From assembly GCF_017874625.1 (NCBI RefSeq), contig NZ_JAGIKZ010000018.1, forward strand, positions 1 through 64,000: a stretch of DNA of 64,000 bases. Reading direction: 5' to 3'. The notes beneath the pieces were generated by a model. That model was not told the origin of the DNA, made no database searches, and was given only the letters and a program-made list of their open reading frames with translations. The position numbers and the translations under genes were made by a program. This DNA comes from Cytobacillus eiseniae (GTDB taxonomy: Bacteria; Bacillota; Bacilli; Bacillales; Cytobacillaceae). Each line of letters starts with the position of its first letter. Position 1 is the stretch's first letter. Of this stretch, positions 54,220 through 62,662 are shown in pieces.

Positions 54220-55095
54220 TTAATCAACAATATATGGATGGGTTAAGACATTGTAGTCTTCGTCTTTATTCGTCAGCTCATTCCCCTCTTGAAACACACT
54301 TTCAAAGAAGCGGGAAGCTGGTTCTGCTAACTCTTTGTAATAATCGCTAAATAAAGCAGCTGCATGACTCCCTAACCATTTTTCTGGGAGCAGTTCTTCT
54401 GGCAAACCTGGATCGACAAATAGAAATTTACGATATTCGTGAACAAGCTTTGTACGATCGACAAAGCAATCCGCATCCGTTTTATTTCCCTTTAGAATTT
54501 TGTTTTTATCAATAATATACTTTTGACTGTATTCAGAAATAAAATCTTGATATTTTGCATTAATTTCATCTAAATTCCAGCTTTTTTCAACTAATTGACT
54601 GTTTTCATGCGGACCAACATATTTTGAAATAAAGAAGTCAACATAGTCGCTTATTTCATACTTCTCTATTAAATCAAATACTTGTTTTTCAAGATCATTT
54701 GCAGAAATCCAGCAACTCGTTGACAGGGTCCCGAATCCACTCCAAACGAGTTCTTTTCTTAATTCATCTCTAATATTCCTAATTTCTTCAGGAATGTTAT
54801 ACATGAAAATCCGCCAATTTCCATCCCATTTTTCAGGCATTAATTTAAAAATCCGTTTCCCAGCTTCATCAATTCTTCTTTGACCGCGATCGGTTAACGA
54901 ATAATAGCTTTTATTCCCAACCTTTTCAGACTGCACCCAGCCTTGCTTATTCATCCTTGAGATCGCCGCTCTAACTGACTGATCATTATGACCAAACTCA
55001 CTTAATAGCTTAATAAGACTGCCTATCCAAATTTTACTTCCATAATGGGATATATAATCACCGTATAATGTAAATATCATCGATCTAGTATTCAT
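54220..55095 (-). CDS. paaX: PaaX-type phenylacetyl-CoA-responsive repressor
   Basis: 291 aa. N-terminal winged helix (about 1-80: RSMIFTLYGDYISHYGSKIW, QSVRAAISRMNKQGWVQSEK, YYSLTDRGQRRIDEA) and a C-terminal ligand domain with WRIFMYNIPEE, as in PaaX of E. coli, which represses paa operons and is released by phenylacetyl-CoA. It is the only pathway-type regulator gene in the aromatic region, so it is the prime candidate for the shared dyads at 49487, 52643 and 62616. No such dyad is evident before paaX itself. Confidence 0.9.
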   Translation of the reverse strand: MNTRSMIFTLYGDYISHYGSKIWIGSLIKLLSEFGHNDQSVRAAISRMNKQGWVQSEKVGNKSYYSLTDRGQRRIDEAGKRIFKLMPEKWDGNWRIFMYNIPEEIRNIRDELRKELVWSGFGTLSTSCWISANDLEKQVFDLIEKYEISDYVDFFISKYVGPHENSQLVEKSWNLDEINAKYQDFISEYSQKYIIDKNKILKGNKTDADCFVDRTKLVHEYRKFLFVDPGLPEELLPEKWLGSHAAALFSDYYKELAEPASRFFESVFQEGNELTNKDEDYNVLTHPYIVD

Positions 55096-55245
55096 GCTTG
55101 TTCAACCTCATTTCATGTATGAACTTGTTCGGGGAAAATTCGTTATACTCCTATTCTACTAGATCATTTTCTATTTTCAAAAAAGTTTTCTTATATAATA
55201 AAAAAACGGACTAACGGAACTGCGTTTCCCTATGTTTATAGCGAA

Positions 55246-56451
55246 CTATACCCCTTCAACAATGGTCGATATCCCTTGCCCTACTCCTATACACATTGTT
55301 GCTAGCCCGTATTTTGCTTTTCTACGTTTCATTTCATATAAAAGAGTCGTTAAAATCCTTGCCCCACTTGCACCAAGCGGATGGCCAAATGCGATCGCTC
55401 CCCCATTCACATTTACTATTTTAGTATTAAGGTTTAGTAATTTTATACATGCTAAAGATTGTGAGGCGAAAGCTTCATTAAGCTCTATCACATCCAATTC
55501 ATCGATTGTAAGCCCTGCTCTTTGCAATGCCTTCCTAGTAGAAAACACCGGTCCTACTCCCATAATTGACGGATTGACACCAGCAACTGCAGAGACAATA
55601 TATTTGCCTAATGGCTTTAACCTCAGTTTTCTTGCCTTTTCAGCAGACATTATGAGCAATACAGATGCCCCATCATTTATACCTGATGCATTTCCAGCTG
55701 TTACCGTTCCATTTGGAAGAATGGGCTTCAGCTGTGAGAGCTTTTCAAGAGTCGTTTCAGGACGGGGATGTTCATCTGCTGCAATGATTACTTCCTTTCC
55801 TTTTCGATCTGTATATTGAACCGGAATAATCTCCTGCTCAAACAATCGATTTTCAATCGCCATTTTTGCCTTTTGTTGACTTTCAAAAGCAAAACTGTCC
55901 TGTTCTTCGCGTGAAACCATGTACTCCTTCGCCACATTTTCAGCCGTTTCTGGCATACTGTCTACCCCATACATACTCTTAAGCTGGTGATTAATAAAGC
56001 GCCAGCCAATGGTCGTATCATGTAACTCCATATTCCCTCTAGGAAACTCCACTTGAGGCTTTGCCATGACAAAAGGGGCACGAGACATACTCTCGATCCC
56101 ACCTGCAATATAGACATCTCCTTCTCCTGCTAAAATCGCCCTTGCCGCATAATTAACTGCATCTAAGCCTGAACCACATAATCGGTTAACAGTCGTACCT
56201 GCGACCTCAACAGGAAGCCCAGCGAGGAGAGCTGACATACGTGCAATATTACGGTTATCCTCACCGGCTTGGTTCGCATTTCCTATGACGACTTCCTCGA
56301 TATCCAATGGATCAAGTGCCGAATTTCGCTCAAGCAACGCCTTTATGACGATCGCACCTAAGTCATCTGGGCGGATATTTCTTAAATTTCCATTGTATCG
56401 GCCAAAAGGCGTTCGAACTGCATCAACAATGACAACTTCTTTTGCCATCAT
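55246..56451 (-). CDS. paaJ: Thiolase, probable 3-oxoadipyl-CoA/3-oxo-5,6-didehydrosuberyl-CoA thiolase
   Basis: 401 aa type II thiolase. Nucleophilic cysteine in TTVNRLCGSGLDAVNYAAR near residue 90, His in NGGAIAFGHPLGASGARI and second cysteine in TMCIGVGQG. It makes acetyl-CoA from the last beta-oxidation-like intermediates of the paa pathway. The ATG at 56451 overlaps the paaH stop (ATGA), so the two are coupled. PaaJ rather than a general thiolase is inferred from context and from the PcaF-like opening VDAVRTPFGRYNGNL. Confidence 0.88.
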   Translation of the reverse strand: MMAKEVVIVDAVRTPFGRYNGNLRNIRPDDLGAIVIKALLERNSALDPLDIEEVVIGNANQAGEDNRNIARMSALLAGLPVEVAGTTVNRLCGSGLDAVNYAARAILAGEGDVYIAGGIESMSRAPFVMAKPQVEFPRGNMELHDTTIGWRFINHQLKSMYGVDSMPETAENVAKEYMVSREEQDSFAFESQQKAKMAIENRLFEQEIIPVQYTDRKGKEVIIAADEHPRPETTLEKLSQLKPILPNGTVTAGNASGINDGASVLLIMSAEKARKLRLKPLGKYIVSAVAGVNPSIMGVGPVFSTRKALQRAGLTIDELDVIELNEAFASQSLACIKLLNLNTKIVNVNGGAIAFGHPLGASGARILTTLLYEMKRRKAKYGLATMCIGVGQGISTIVEGV

Positions 56452-57308
56452 TCATCCCTCTTCTCCTTATAATCATATACTCCTCTGCCTGACTTCCGAC
56501 CAAGTCTGCCGGCATTCACGTATTGTTCAAGGAGTGGAGCTGGACGAAATTTCTCACCTAATTTTTCATGGAGATACTTCAAATTATTTAATCGGGTATC
56601 AAGCCCAACAAGATCACCCAATTCAAATGGACCCATTGGATAATTTAGTCCTAACCTAATCGCCTTATCAATTTCTTCTGGTGTGCCAACACCTTCCTGT
56701 AACATATAGAAGGCTTCATTCCCGACGAGCGCACTAATCCGACTTGTAACGAAGCCAGGGAACTCATTGATCACAACTGTCTCTTTCCCCATTTTTTCTG
56801 CAGCCTGCCTTATGGAAATGACCGTAACCTCACTCGTCTCCAAACCTTTGACGATCTCCACGAGCGGCATTTTGTGAACAGGGTTAAAGAAGTGCATGGC
56901 AATCACTTTATCTGATCTCTTCGTGAAAGAACCGATTTCTGTTGGGCTCATCGTTGAAGTATTCGTTGCAAAAATACAGTGCTCTTTGGCATGCTGATCA
57001 ATCACTTCAAAAATATTACGCTTAATTTCGATGACTTCAGGCACGGCTTCAATGACTAAATCTGCTTCCATCACATTTTTTGCTAGACTAATTGAGTAGG
57101 TAAGTCGTTTTTTCGCTTCCTCCATTTCCGCGAATGAAAGCTTGTTACGTGCAACCCCTTTTTCAAAAATTGCTTGAATCTCTTTCTCAGCTTGCTTTAA
57201 TTGATTCTCATTAATGTCAATTAATGTCGTAATAAAACCACCAACCGCACTTACGTAGGCAATTTCTCTTCCCATTACACCCGAACCAATAACAACGATA
57301 TTATTCAA
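56448..57308 (-). CDS. paaH: 3-hydroxyacyl-CoA dehydrogenase (PaaH-like)
   Basis: 286 aa. NAD fold VVIGSGVMGREIAYVSAVGG, catalytic region HFFNPVHKMPLVEIVKG with His and the later Asn/Glu, and GLNYPMGPFELGDLVGLDT. It oxidises 3-hydroxyadipyl-CoA to 3-oxoadipyl-CoA in the paa pathway. The start is TTG 57308 behind GGGGTGAA. It forms a coupled pair with paaJ. A hairpin separates it from paaG. Confidence 0.9.
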   Translation of the reverse strand: MNNIVVIGSGVMGREIAYVSAVGGFITTLIDINENQLKQAEKEIQAIFEKGVARNKLSFAEMEEAKKRLTYSISLAKNVMEADLVIEAVPEVIEIKRNIFEVIDQHAKEHCIFATNTSTMSPTEIGSFTKRSDKVIAMHFFNPVHKMPLVEIVKGLETSEVTVISIRQAAEKMGKETVVINEFPGFVTSRISALVGNEAFYMLQEGVGTPEEIDKAIRLGLNYPMGPFELGDLVGLDTRLNNLKYLHEKLGEKFRPAPLLEQYVNAGRLGRKSGRGVYDYKEKRDE

Positions 57309-57388
57309 TCCATTTCACCCCTGTCAAATTAAATAGATACATGCTCGGTCGAACAAATTGCCTGAATAATATAGAATGAAATAAAGAG

Positions 57389-57415
57389 ACGAGCACTCGA
57401 TTTCAATGTGCTCGT
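57389..57415 (-). terminator. Hairpin between paaG and paaH (possible weak terminator)
   Basis: ACGAGCAC (57389-57396) pairs with GTGCTCGT (57408-57415); only a weak CTCTTTATTT tract follows on the minus strand. It could lower paaHJ expression relative to paaFG. Confidence 0.5.
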
Positions 57416-57425
57416 TTCTTATCAA

Positions 57426-58199
57426 TTATTTACCAATAAATACCGGTTTTCTTTTTTCAATAAAGGCTCGCACACCTTCTTTATGATCAATCGTCTGGCC
57501 AGCAATCCGCTGTGCCTGTGCATCATTTTCTAGACTGGCTTCTACGCTTACGTTCCAGCTTGCCTTTACATTTTTCTTAATTAGTGCTATGGCGGTCGTT
57601 GGCATTGCTGCCAGCTTTTCGGAAAATGCTGTTACCTCCTCATCCCATCGATCGAGCGGAACAACTTTTGTTGCAAGCCCTAATTCCTTTGCCGTTTGTG
57701 CAGATATCTTCTCTCCTAATATAGCTAATTCCAATGCTTTTGCATGACCGATTAACTTCGGTAAATAATAGAGATTGCCCGCATCAGGCACGAGACCGAC
57801 ATGAATGAAAGCCTCAATAAAACTTGCTTTCTCTGATAGAAGCCTAAAATCACATGCGAGCGCTAGACTCATCCCTGCGCCAGCTGCTACACCATTCACT
57901 GCCGCTACGATCGGCTTTTCACATTGGTGGATCTCCAAAACCATTGGATTGTAACGCTTCCTAAGGACTTCTCCGTGATCCATCTCATCAGTCACTCCGC
58001 CAAGATCTTCACCAGAACAGAAGGCGCGCCCTTCACCAGTAATAACTAGACAACGGACATCTGAATCTCTACTCGCCTTTCTGACAGCATGTTGAATCTC
58101 TTTATTTACTTGTTCAGTGAATGCATTTAATTTATCTGGTCTGTTAATGGCGATCCAAGCAACCTGATTTACCGTACGATATTTAATCGTTTCATACAT
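57426..58199 (-). CDS. paaG: Enoyl-CoA hydratase/isomerase, PaaG-like
   Basis: 257 aa crotonase. GRAFCSGEDLGG and VAAGAGMSLALACDFRLLSE form the oxyanion hole; FIEAFIHVGLVPDAGNLYYL has an aspartate where hydratases have a second glutamate, as in PaaG-type isomerases. It would convert ring-1,2-epoxyphenylacetyl-CoA to the oxepin-CoA. A strong GAGGAGGTG site precedes ATG 58199. It lies 18 bases after paaF. Confidence 0.88.
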   Translation of the reverse strand: MYETIKYRTVNQVAWIAINRPDKLNAFTEQVNKEIQHAVRKASRDSDVRCLVITGEGRAFCSGEDLGGVTDEMDHGEVLRKRYNPMVLEIHQCEKPIVAAVNGVAAGAGMSLALACDFRLLSEKASFIEAFIHVGLVPDAGNLYYLPKLIGHAKALELAILGEKISAQTAKELGLATKVVPLDRWDEEVTAFSEKLAAMPTTAIALIKKNVKASWNVSVEASLENDAQAQRIAGQTIDHKEGVRAFIEKRKPVFIGK

Positions 58200-58217
58200 C
58201 TGCTATGTACACCTCCT

Positions 58218-58997
58218 CTACATTCCTTTAAAGTTTGGCTTGCGTTTTTCCTGAAAAGCTATCATTCCCTCTTTTTGATCCTCGGTTGAGAACAAGAGAG
58301 AGAAGTTTTTTCGTTCAAATTGCATGCCTTCATCAATCGATACATCCACCGCTTTAAGGACAGATTCTTTAATGAATCGAATGGATAGAGGTGCCTGATT
58401 GGCTATTTCCTCTGCAAACTTAATGGTTTCCTCGAACAAAAGTTCCTTTGCAACTAGACGATTAATCATTCCATATTGGAGAGCTTCCATTGCAGTAATT
58501 CTTTTGCCTGTAAAAAGCCACTCCATCGCTTTTGTTTTACCAACAAGCTTTGTTAATCTTACCGTTCCACCAGCACCAGGCATTACACCTAGATTTACTT
58601 CTGGAAAGCCAAATTCTGCATTATCAGCAGCAAAAAGCAGATCACAACAAAGAGCAAGTTCAAATCCACCACCGAGTGCAAATCCTTGGACTGCACCAAT
58701 AATCGGTTTCTTTATCATTGCTAGGCGGTCCCAATCTTTAAATTGATTGCGAAGCTCGAAGTCAATTGCTCCATCATTTGCCATCTCATCAATGTCAGCA
58801 CCTGCTGCAAATGCCCGCCCCTTACCTGTTAGAACGATCACACGGATAGTGTCATCGACTTCGAATTCTTCCATTGCTGCGAGTATTTCCAAAACCATCT
58901 GCTGATTGATTGCATTTAACACATGCGGTCGATTTAAGGAAATATGTCCAAGCTTCCCATCAGTAGAAGCTTCAATAAATTCATAGCGATTACTCAT
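58218..58997 (-). CDS. paaF: Enoyl-CoA hydratase, PaaF-like
   Basis: 259 aa crotonase with both catalytic glutamates in place: GGGFELALCCDLLFAADNAE and FGFPEVNLGVMPGAGGTVRL, plus GRAFAAGADIDEM for CoA binding. It hydrates 2,3-dehydroadipyl-CoA in the paa beta-oxidation steps. It overlaps the EthD-family gene by 8 bases, so the two are translationally coupled. Confidence 0.9.
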   Translation of the reverse strand: MSNRYEFIEASTDGKLGHISLNRPHVLNAINQQMVLEILAAMEEFEVDDTIRVIVLTGKGRAFAAGADIDEMANDGAIDFELRNQFKDWDRLAMIKKPIIGAVQGFALGGGFELALCCDLLFAADNAEFGFPEVNLGVMPGAGGTVRLTKLVGKTKAMEWLFTGKRITAMEALQYGMINRLVAKELLFEETIKFAEEIANQAPLSIRFIKESVLKAVDVSIDEGMQFERKNFSLLFSTEDQKEGMIAFQEKRKPNFKGM

Positions 58998-59298
58998 TCA
59001 CTTCTTCACCAATCATTAACGTAATGAGGTCCCCTGCAAATTTCATTGCATCCTTCCCAGAAGCTTTTCCTTCATCTGTTCGCATTGCAGTTTGTAATGC
59101 TTCATGGCTATCATAGAACATCTCGCACATGAGGTAATACTTGCCTTCACCTCCCATTGGACTGCCAACAATTCTAGTAACCTCCATTTTTCGCAGGCCA
59201 GGAATTTTGGCAGTCAGTGGACCATGTGTTTCAAAATAATGCTTATCAAAAGCCTCTTTATTTTCAGGATGCTTGTATAGTGCGATTAATTTAACCAT
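58990..59298 (-). CDS. EthD-family small protein
   Basis: 102 aa ferredoxin-like alpha/beta barrel of the EthD type: MVKLIALYKHPENKEAFDKH, YFETHGPLTAKIPGLRKMEV and LMCEMFYDSHEALQTAM. EthD-like proteins occur in several degradative operons, some as muconolactone-isomerase-like enzymes or accessory proteins; here it is the first gene of ethD-paaF-paaG. A function in the pathway is inferred. The ribosome-binding site is GAGAGGAAG. The tandem repeat array lies upstream. Confidence 0.85.
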   Translation of the reverse strand: MVKLIALYKHPENKEAFDKHYFETHGPLTAKIPGLRKMEVTRIVGSPMGGEGKYYLMCEMFYDSHEALQTAMRTDEGKASGKDAMKFAGDLITLMIGEEVNE

Positions 59299-59460
59299 TT
59301 GGACAACTTCCTCTCATTTTTTATTGGTTTGCTGAGAACTCGAAGTCATTACTCAGCTATCTCTTGTTTATTGAATAAAATATGATCAGCTATCTTAGGA
59401 AATCTAGTACTATTTTGAAGAAAAAAGTAGTTTATTCGGTTATTTAGCAATTTTTATGTT

Positions 59461-59945
59461 TTGCGAAACTCTTATTTTATTAGCAAAGCTCATTCTTTAT
59501 TTGCGATTTCCGATTTTTATTTGCGAAGTTCATTCCTTATTTGCGATTTCTAAATTTTATTAGCGAAGCTCATTCTTTATTTGCAATTTTCGATTTTTAT
59601 TTGCGAAGCTCATTCTTTATTTGCGATTTCCGATTTTTATTTGCGAAGTTCATTTTTTATTTGCGATTTCCGATTTTTATTTGCGAAGCTCATTTCTTAT
59701 TTGCGATTTCCAATTTTTATTTGCGAAGCTCATTCTTTATTTGCGATTTCCGATTTTTATTTGCGAATTTCATTCTTTATTTGCGATTTCCGATTTTTAT
59801 TTGCGAAATTCATTCTTTATTTGCGATTTCCGATTTTTATTTGCGAAGCTCATTCTTTATTTGCGATTTCCGAATTTTATTTGCGAAATTCATTCTTTAT
59901 TTGCAATTTCCAAATTTCATTAGCAAATTTCATTCTATATTTGTA
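59461..59945. repeat. 40-bp tandem repeat array (about 12 copies) inside the paa cluster
   Basis: A 40-bp unit made of two related 20-bp halves, TTGCGAAGCTCATTCTTTAT and TTGCGATTTCCGATTTTTAT, repeats about 12 times. Because 40 leaves remainder 1 on division by 3 and the unit lacks stops, all three plus frames stay open, giving spurious reading frames of 100-174 codons. It lies between paaD and the ethD gene and fills most of the 655-base gap; 59299-59460 is plain AT-rich sequence. Confidence 0.92.
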
Positions 59946-59953
59946 AATCCCCC

Positions 59954-60457
59954 TCACATTATCGTCGAGATCGGTTTCATTGCTTCAAAGGGATTTTTGC
60001 ATGTTTTGCAATACAGAATGCTGCGGCAGGCTGTAGGCCCAAAGATATTATCTATTGTCGTATAGGTAGAGTGACAAAACGGACAATCTACATGCCATTC
60101 GCCTGTTTCAGCTATTCGCTCTGGCGGCGGGGCAATGCCGAATTCTTTTAATCTCAACCGACCTTCGTCAGAAACTCGATCAGACGTCCAAGGCGGATGG
60201 TAAACAAAATTTACATGAATTTCATGAAAATTATGGGATTCACGAATAGCCTTCTCCACATTGCTACGGATAATATCTAATGCTGGACAGCCCATAAATG
60301 TTGGTAAAAGTTCAATGAATACAGCATTCTCTCTCACTTCTACTTTTTCTACCATGCCCAACTCAACAATTGAAATGGAATCAATCTCGGGATCCTTCAC
60401 TTGTTGAAGAGTACCCATTATTAGCTTTTCACTTTCTGGCAACATAAAAAGAATCAA
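59954..60457 (-). CDS. paaD: PaaD-like subunit (MIP18/DUF59 fold plus zinc ribbon)
   Basis: 167 aa. An N-terminal DUF59-like domain (LQQVKDPEIDSISIVELGMV, LLPTFMGCPALDIIRSNVEK) and a C-terminal cysteine pair set, DCPFCHSTY and YCKTCKNPF, typical of PaaD (also called PaaJ in older naming), which is needed for maturation of the PaaABCE epoxidase, probably through iron-sulfur handling. TTG 60457 and ATG 60445 are both possible starts; spacing does not decide. It follows paaC by 9 bases. Confidence 0.92.
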   Translation of the reverse strand: MILFMLPESEKLIMGTLQQVKDPEIDSISIVELGMVEKVEVRENAVFIELLPTFMGCPALDIIRSNVEKAIRESHNFHEIHVNFVYHPPWTSDRVSDEGRLRLKEFGIAPPPERIAETGEWHVDCPFCHSTYTTIDNIFGPTACRSILYCKTCKNPFEAMKPISTIM

Positions 60458-60466
60458 CCCTTTTCC

Positions 60467-61261
60467 CTACCAAATTGCAGCAGGATCCTCAAAATATACT
60501 TCACCTAGAATGGTTAATGCTCGATCCAAATCTGCTGTATGTTCTCCTGCTCTCCCATCTCCACTCTTCTTTCCAAAATCTACAGGCATTGTCAGATTGA
60601 CAGAATCAAAGACAGGCTGCATATAAGCCTCCCATTTTTTCTTCAACATTTCCTCAGGCTCAATTAATTGATATCTAGCCATTTCTACTCCAAATGATCC
60701 TAATGATAAGACGCCATCAAAATCAGCAAAAGCTCGTGTTAACGCAGTTTCCATCCTATTTCTTGCTGTTTGATCTGCGTTCATCAATTGGACAAACCAG
60801 GTTCTCCAATGCATAAGATGATAATAGAGCTCGATATTCACCTTAAGTGCAACATTTGCCAGTGGCTCATAGGATGAATTTTTCAATGACTCCATCTTGA
60901 TTTTCTTCGCCTGGATATAGAAATAATTTCTTACAACAGCAAATGCCCAATCATAGCGTGGCTTTGAGAGGTAATGGCCAGGTCCATTCACAAATTCTAG
61001 TAAAATCGCATTCTTTCTCTCTTTCGACGGACGAGCATGCGCAAGTTGATCGACATCCCCTTCACCAAGATCCGTTAGAAGCTGGTAAAACATCGCTGCA
61101 TGCCCCATAGTATCCTGGCTAATTGAAGAAAAAGCTACATCCTCTTCAATATGAGGAGCAAGACCTAGCCATTCGGAGCCCCGATAAGCCAGGATAAAGT
61201 CATCATCGGCAAGCTGATACAGGAGTTCGATTAATGCTCGTTTACATGCTTCATCACCCAT
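60467..61261 (-). CDS. paaC: 1,2-phenylacetyl-CoA epoxidase subunit PaaC
   Basis: 264 aa from ATG 61261 (MGDEACKRALIELLYQLADD) behind AAAAGGTG; a reading to 61306 lacks a site. Ferritin-like helical bundle: DDDFILAYRGSEWLGLAPHI, ISQDTMGHAAMFYQLL and ELYYHLMHWRTWFVQL. PaaC is the non-catalytic structural partner of PaaA. It overlaps the 3' end of paaB by 8 bases. Confidence 0.93.
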   Translation of the reverse strand: MGDEACKRALIELLYQLADDDFILAYRGSEWLGLAPHIEEDVAFSSISQDTMGHAAMFYQLLTDLGEGDVDQLAHARPSKERKNAILLEFVNGPGHYLSKPRYDWAFAVVRNYFYIQAKKIKMESLKNSSYEPLANVALKVNIELYYHLMHWRTWFVQLMNADQTARNRMETALTRAFADFDGVLSLGSFGVEMARYQLIEPEEMLKKKWEAYMQPVFDSVNLTMPVDFGKKSGDGRAGEHTADLDRALTILGEVYFEDPAAIW

Positions 61262-61610
61262 TTTCACCTTTTTTCTCCTCTCCCCATGACAGAATTTCCT
61301 TCTCATCTAGCATCCCTTGTTCATATTGCCGCCATTTCTTCTTTAAATACCCGTATCCCTTTGTGTTGCGATAATCTTTGTTATCTAGTCTTTTCAATGT
61401 TTGTCTTTCCTCAAGATTCATTTTGCGAATGTCCTCACGTTTCACAACCCAAATATCAGCTACTGGTTCTCTTCTCATAAAATTTTCCTGTGCCATGATT
61501 AGAGCGAGCTCACGATTTGGTGCCAGCATGGAAAATTGGTACTGGAGTGGAGAAGTATCAGTACGCTTGCTAAACACCTCATATTCTTGATAAAAGCCTT
61601 TACTACCCAA
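61254..61610 (-). CDS. paaB: 1,2-phenylacetyl-CoA epoxidase subunit PaaB
   Basis: 118 aa from TTG 61610, nine bases after AGAGAGGA and overlapping the paaA stop; GTG 61619 lies directly on that site. The small PaaB fold shows EYEVFSKRTDTSPLQYQFSM, LAPNRELALIMAQENFMRRE and IWVVKREDI. A longer C-terminus than in E. coli PaaB (95 aa) is present. It is a required structural subunit of the epoxidase. Confidence 0.92.
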   Translation of the reverse strand: MGSKGFYQEYEVFSKRTDTSPLQYQFSMLAPNRELALIMAQENFMRREPVADIWVVKREDIRKMNLEERQTLKRLDNKDYRNTKGYGYLKKKWRQYEQGMLDEKEILSWGEEKKGENG

Positions 61611-62571
61611 TCGAGTCACTCCTCTCTAAAGCATCCCTCACCCACTGATTTTCTGTATACGTTGTCTGACGAAGCTCAAGTCGATCCTTTGATTTTGGGC
61701 CATTATTTTTTATAATATCTTTAAAACGATTCCAATCTGGCTGTTGATACACCCATTTCTGCTGCTTTTCATCATAGTGCATTGTTTCATCTGGTAGTGT
61801 AAGCCCCAGTGAGCGCACTCTTGGAATATATTTTGAAAAGAAATCCTGACGTAGCTGTTCATTCGTTTTTGTTCGTATCCTGTATTTAATGGTGATATCC
61901 TGCTTTGAGGTTCCAGTAGTAGATGCATCTTGAGGTCCGAAAAACATGAGAAGCGCCTCCCACCAGCGATTGATCGCATCTTGAACCATTTCTCTCTGCT
62001 CCTTCCTCCCCTCAGCTAATGCCATAATAATTGCTTCTCCATGCTGAGCATGAAACACTTCTTCAGCACAAATTCTTTTTAAGGCGCGTGCATAAGGTCC
62101 GTATGAGGCATTTAACATATTGGTTTGTGATATGATCGCGGCCCCATCGACAAGCCAGCCAATTAAACCCGCATCCCCCCATGTAGGCGCTTCCATATGA
62201 AAGACATTATGAAACTTTAACCGACCACTAAACAAATCTGCCATAATATCCTCTCGAGTTTTCCCAAGCGGCTTCATTAAATCTTCGGCAACACGCAGCA
62301 ATAACTGTCCATGTCCCATTTCATCCTGCACCTTTGCCATAATCCCTAGCTTCCTCTTTAATGATGGCGCTTTTGGAACCCATTCCTTTTCAGGTAATGC
62401 ACCCATGATCTCACTAATCCCATGCATAGAGATTAATTTAATTAATGTAAGTCGGTAATCATCAGGCATCCAATCATCTGCTTCGATTTTTTCCCCAGCT
62501 TCAATTCTTTTCATAAAATGCGCATATTTTTCATCATCTGTTAATTGATTAGAAAAAATGACATTTGACAA
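61603..62571 (-). CDS. paaA: 1,2-phenylacetyl-CoA epoxidase catalytic subunit PaaA
   Basis: 322 aa from TTG 62571, behind GGAGGTGAAGGC; a TTG at 62586 overlaps that site. Di-iron ferritin-like core: AKVQDEMGHGQLLLRVAEDL and RICAEEVFHAQHGEAIIM carry Glu/His ligands, and FHNVFHMEAPTWGDAGLIGW lies between. It epoxidises the ring of phenylacetyl-CoA with O2 and electrons delivered by PaaE, which is not in the window. It heads the paaABCD run under the promoter with the perfect dyad. Confidence 0.95.
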   Translation of the reverse strand: MSNVIFSNQLTDDEKYAHFMKRIEAGEKIEADDWMPDDYRLTLIKLISMHGISEIMGALPEKEWVPKAPSLKRKLGIMAKVQDEMGHGQLLLRVAEDLMKPLGKTREDIMADLFSGRLKFHNVFHMEAPTWGDAGLIGWLVDGAAIISQTNMLNASYGPYARALKRICAEEVFHAQHGEAIIMALAEGRKEQREMVQDAINRWWEALLMFFGPQDASTTGTSKQDITIKYRIRTKTNEQLRQDFFSKYIPRVRSLGLTLPDETMHYDEKQQKWVYQQPDWNRFKDIIKNNGPKSKDRLELRQTTYTENQWVRDALERSDSIG

Positions 62572-62615
62572 AGCCTTCACCTCCAAAAAAATACTCTTTA
62601 AAATTATTTTATTTC

Positions 62616-62640
62616 ATATAACGTTTATTAGACGTTATAT
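62616..62640. promoter_or_regulatory. Perfect operator dyad upstream of paaA
   Basis: ATATAACGT-N7-ACGTTATAT, with two perfect 9-base arms around TTATTAG, 45 bases before the paaA start. It is the best copy of the dyad shared with the pheDH operon and the ABC importer. The adjacent TATATA (62638-62643) could be a -10 with the same geometry as there, though its -35 is weak. Confidence 0.7.
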
Positions 62641-62662
62641 ATATTAATTGTCATATATTTAT

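Noticed and set aside
59541-60065. Three overlapping plus-strand frames of 100-174 codons
   Set aside because: They are produced by the stop-free 40-bp unit read in all three frames; peptide content is only repeated FLFA/ICEAH-like motifs.
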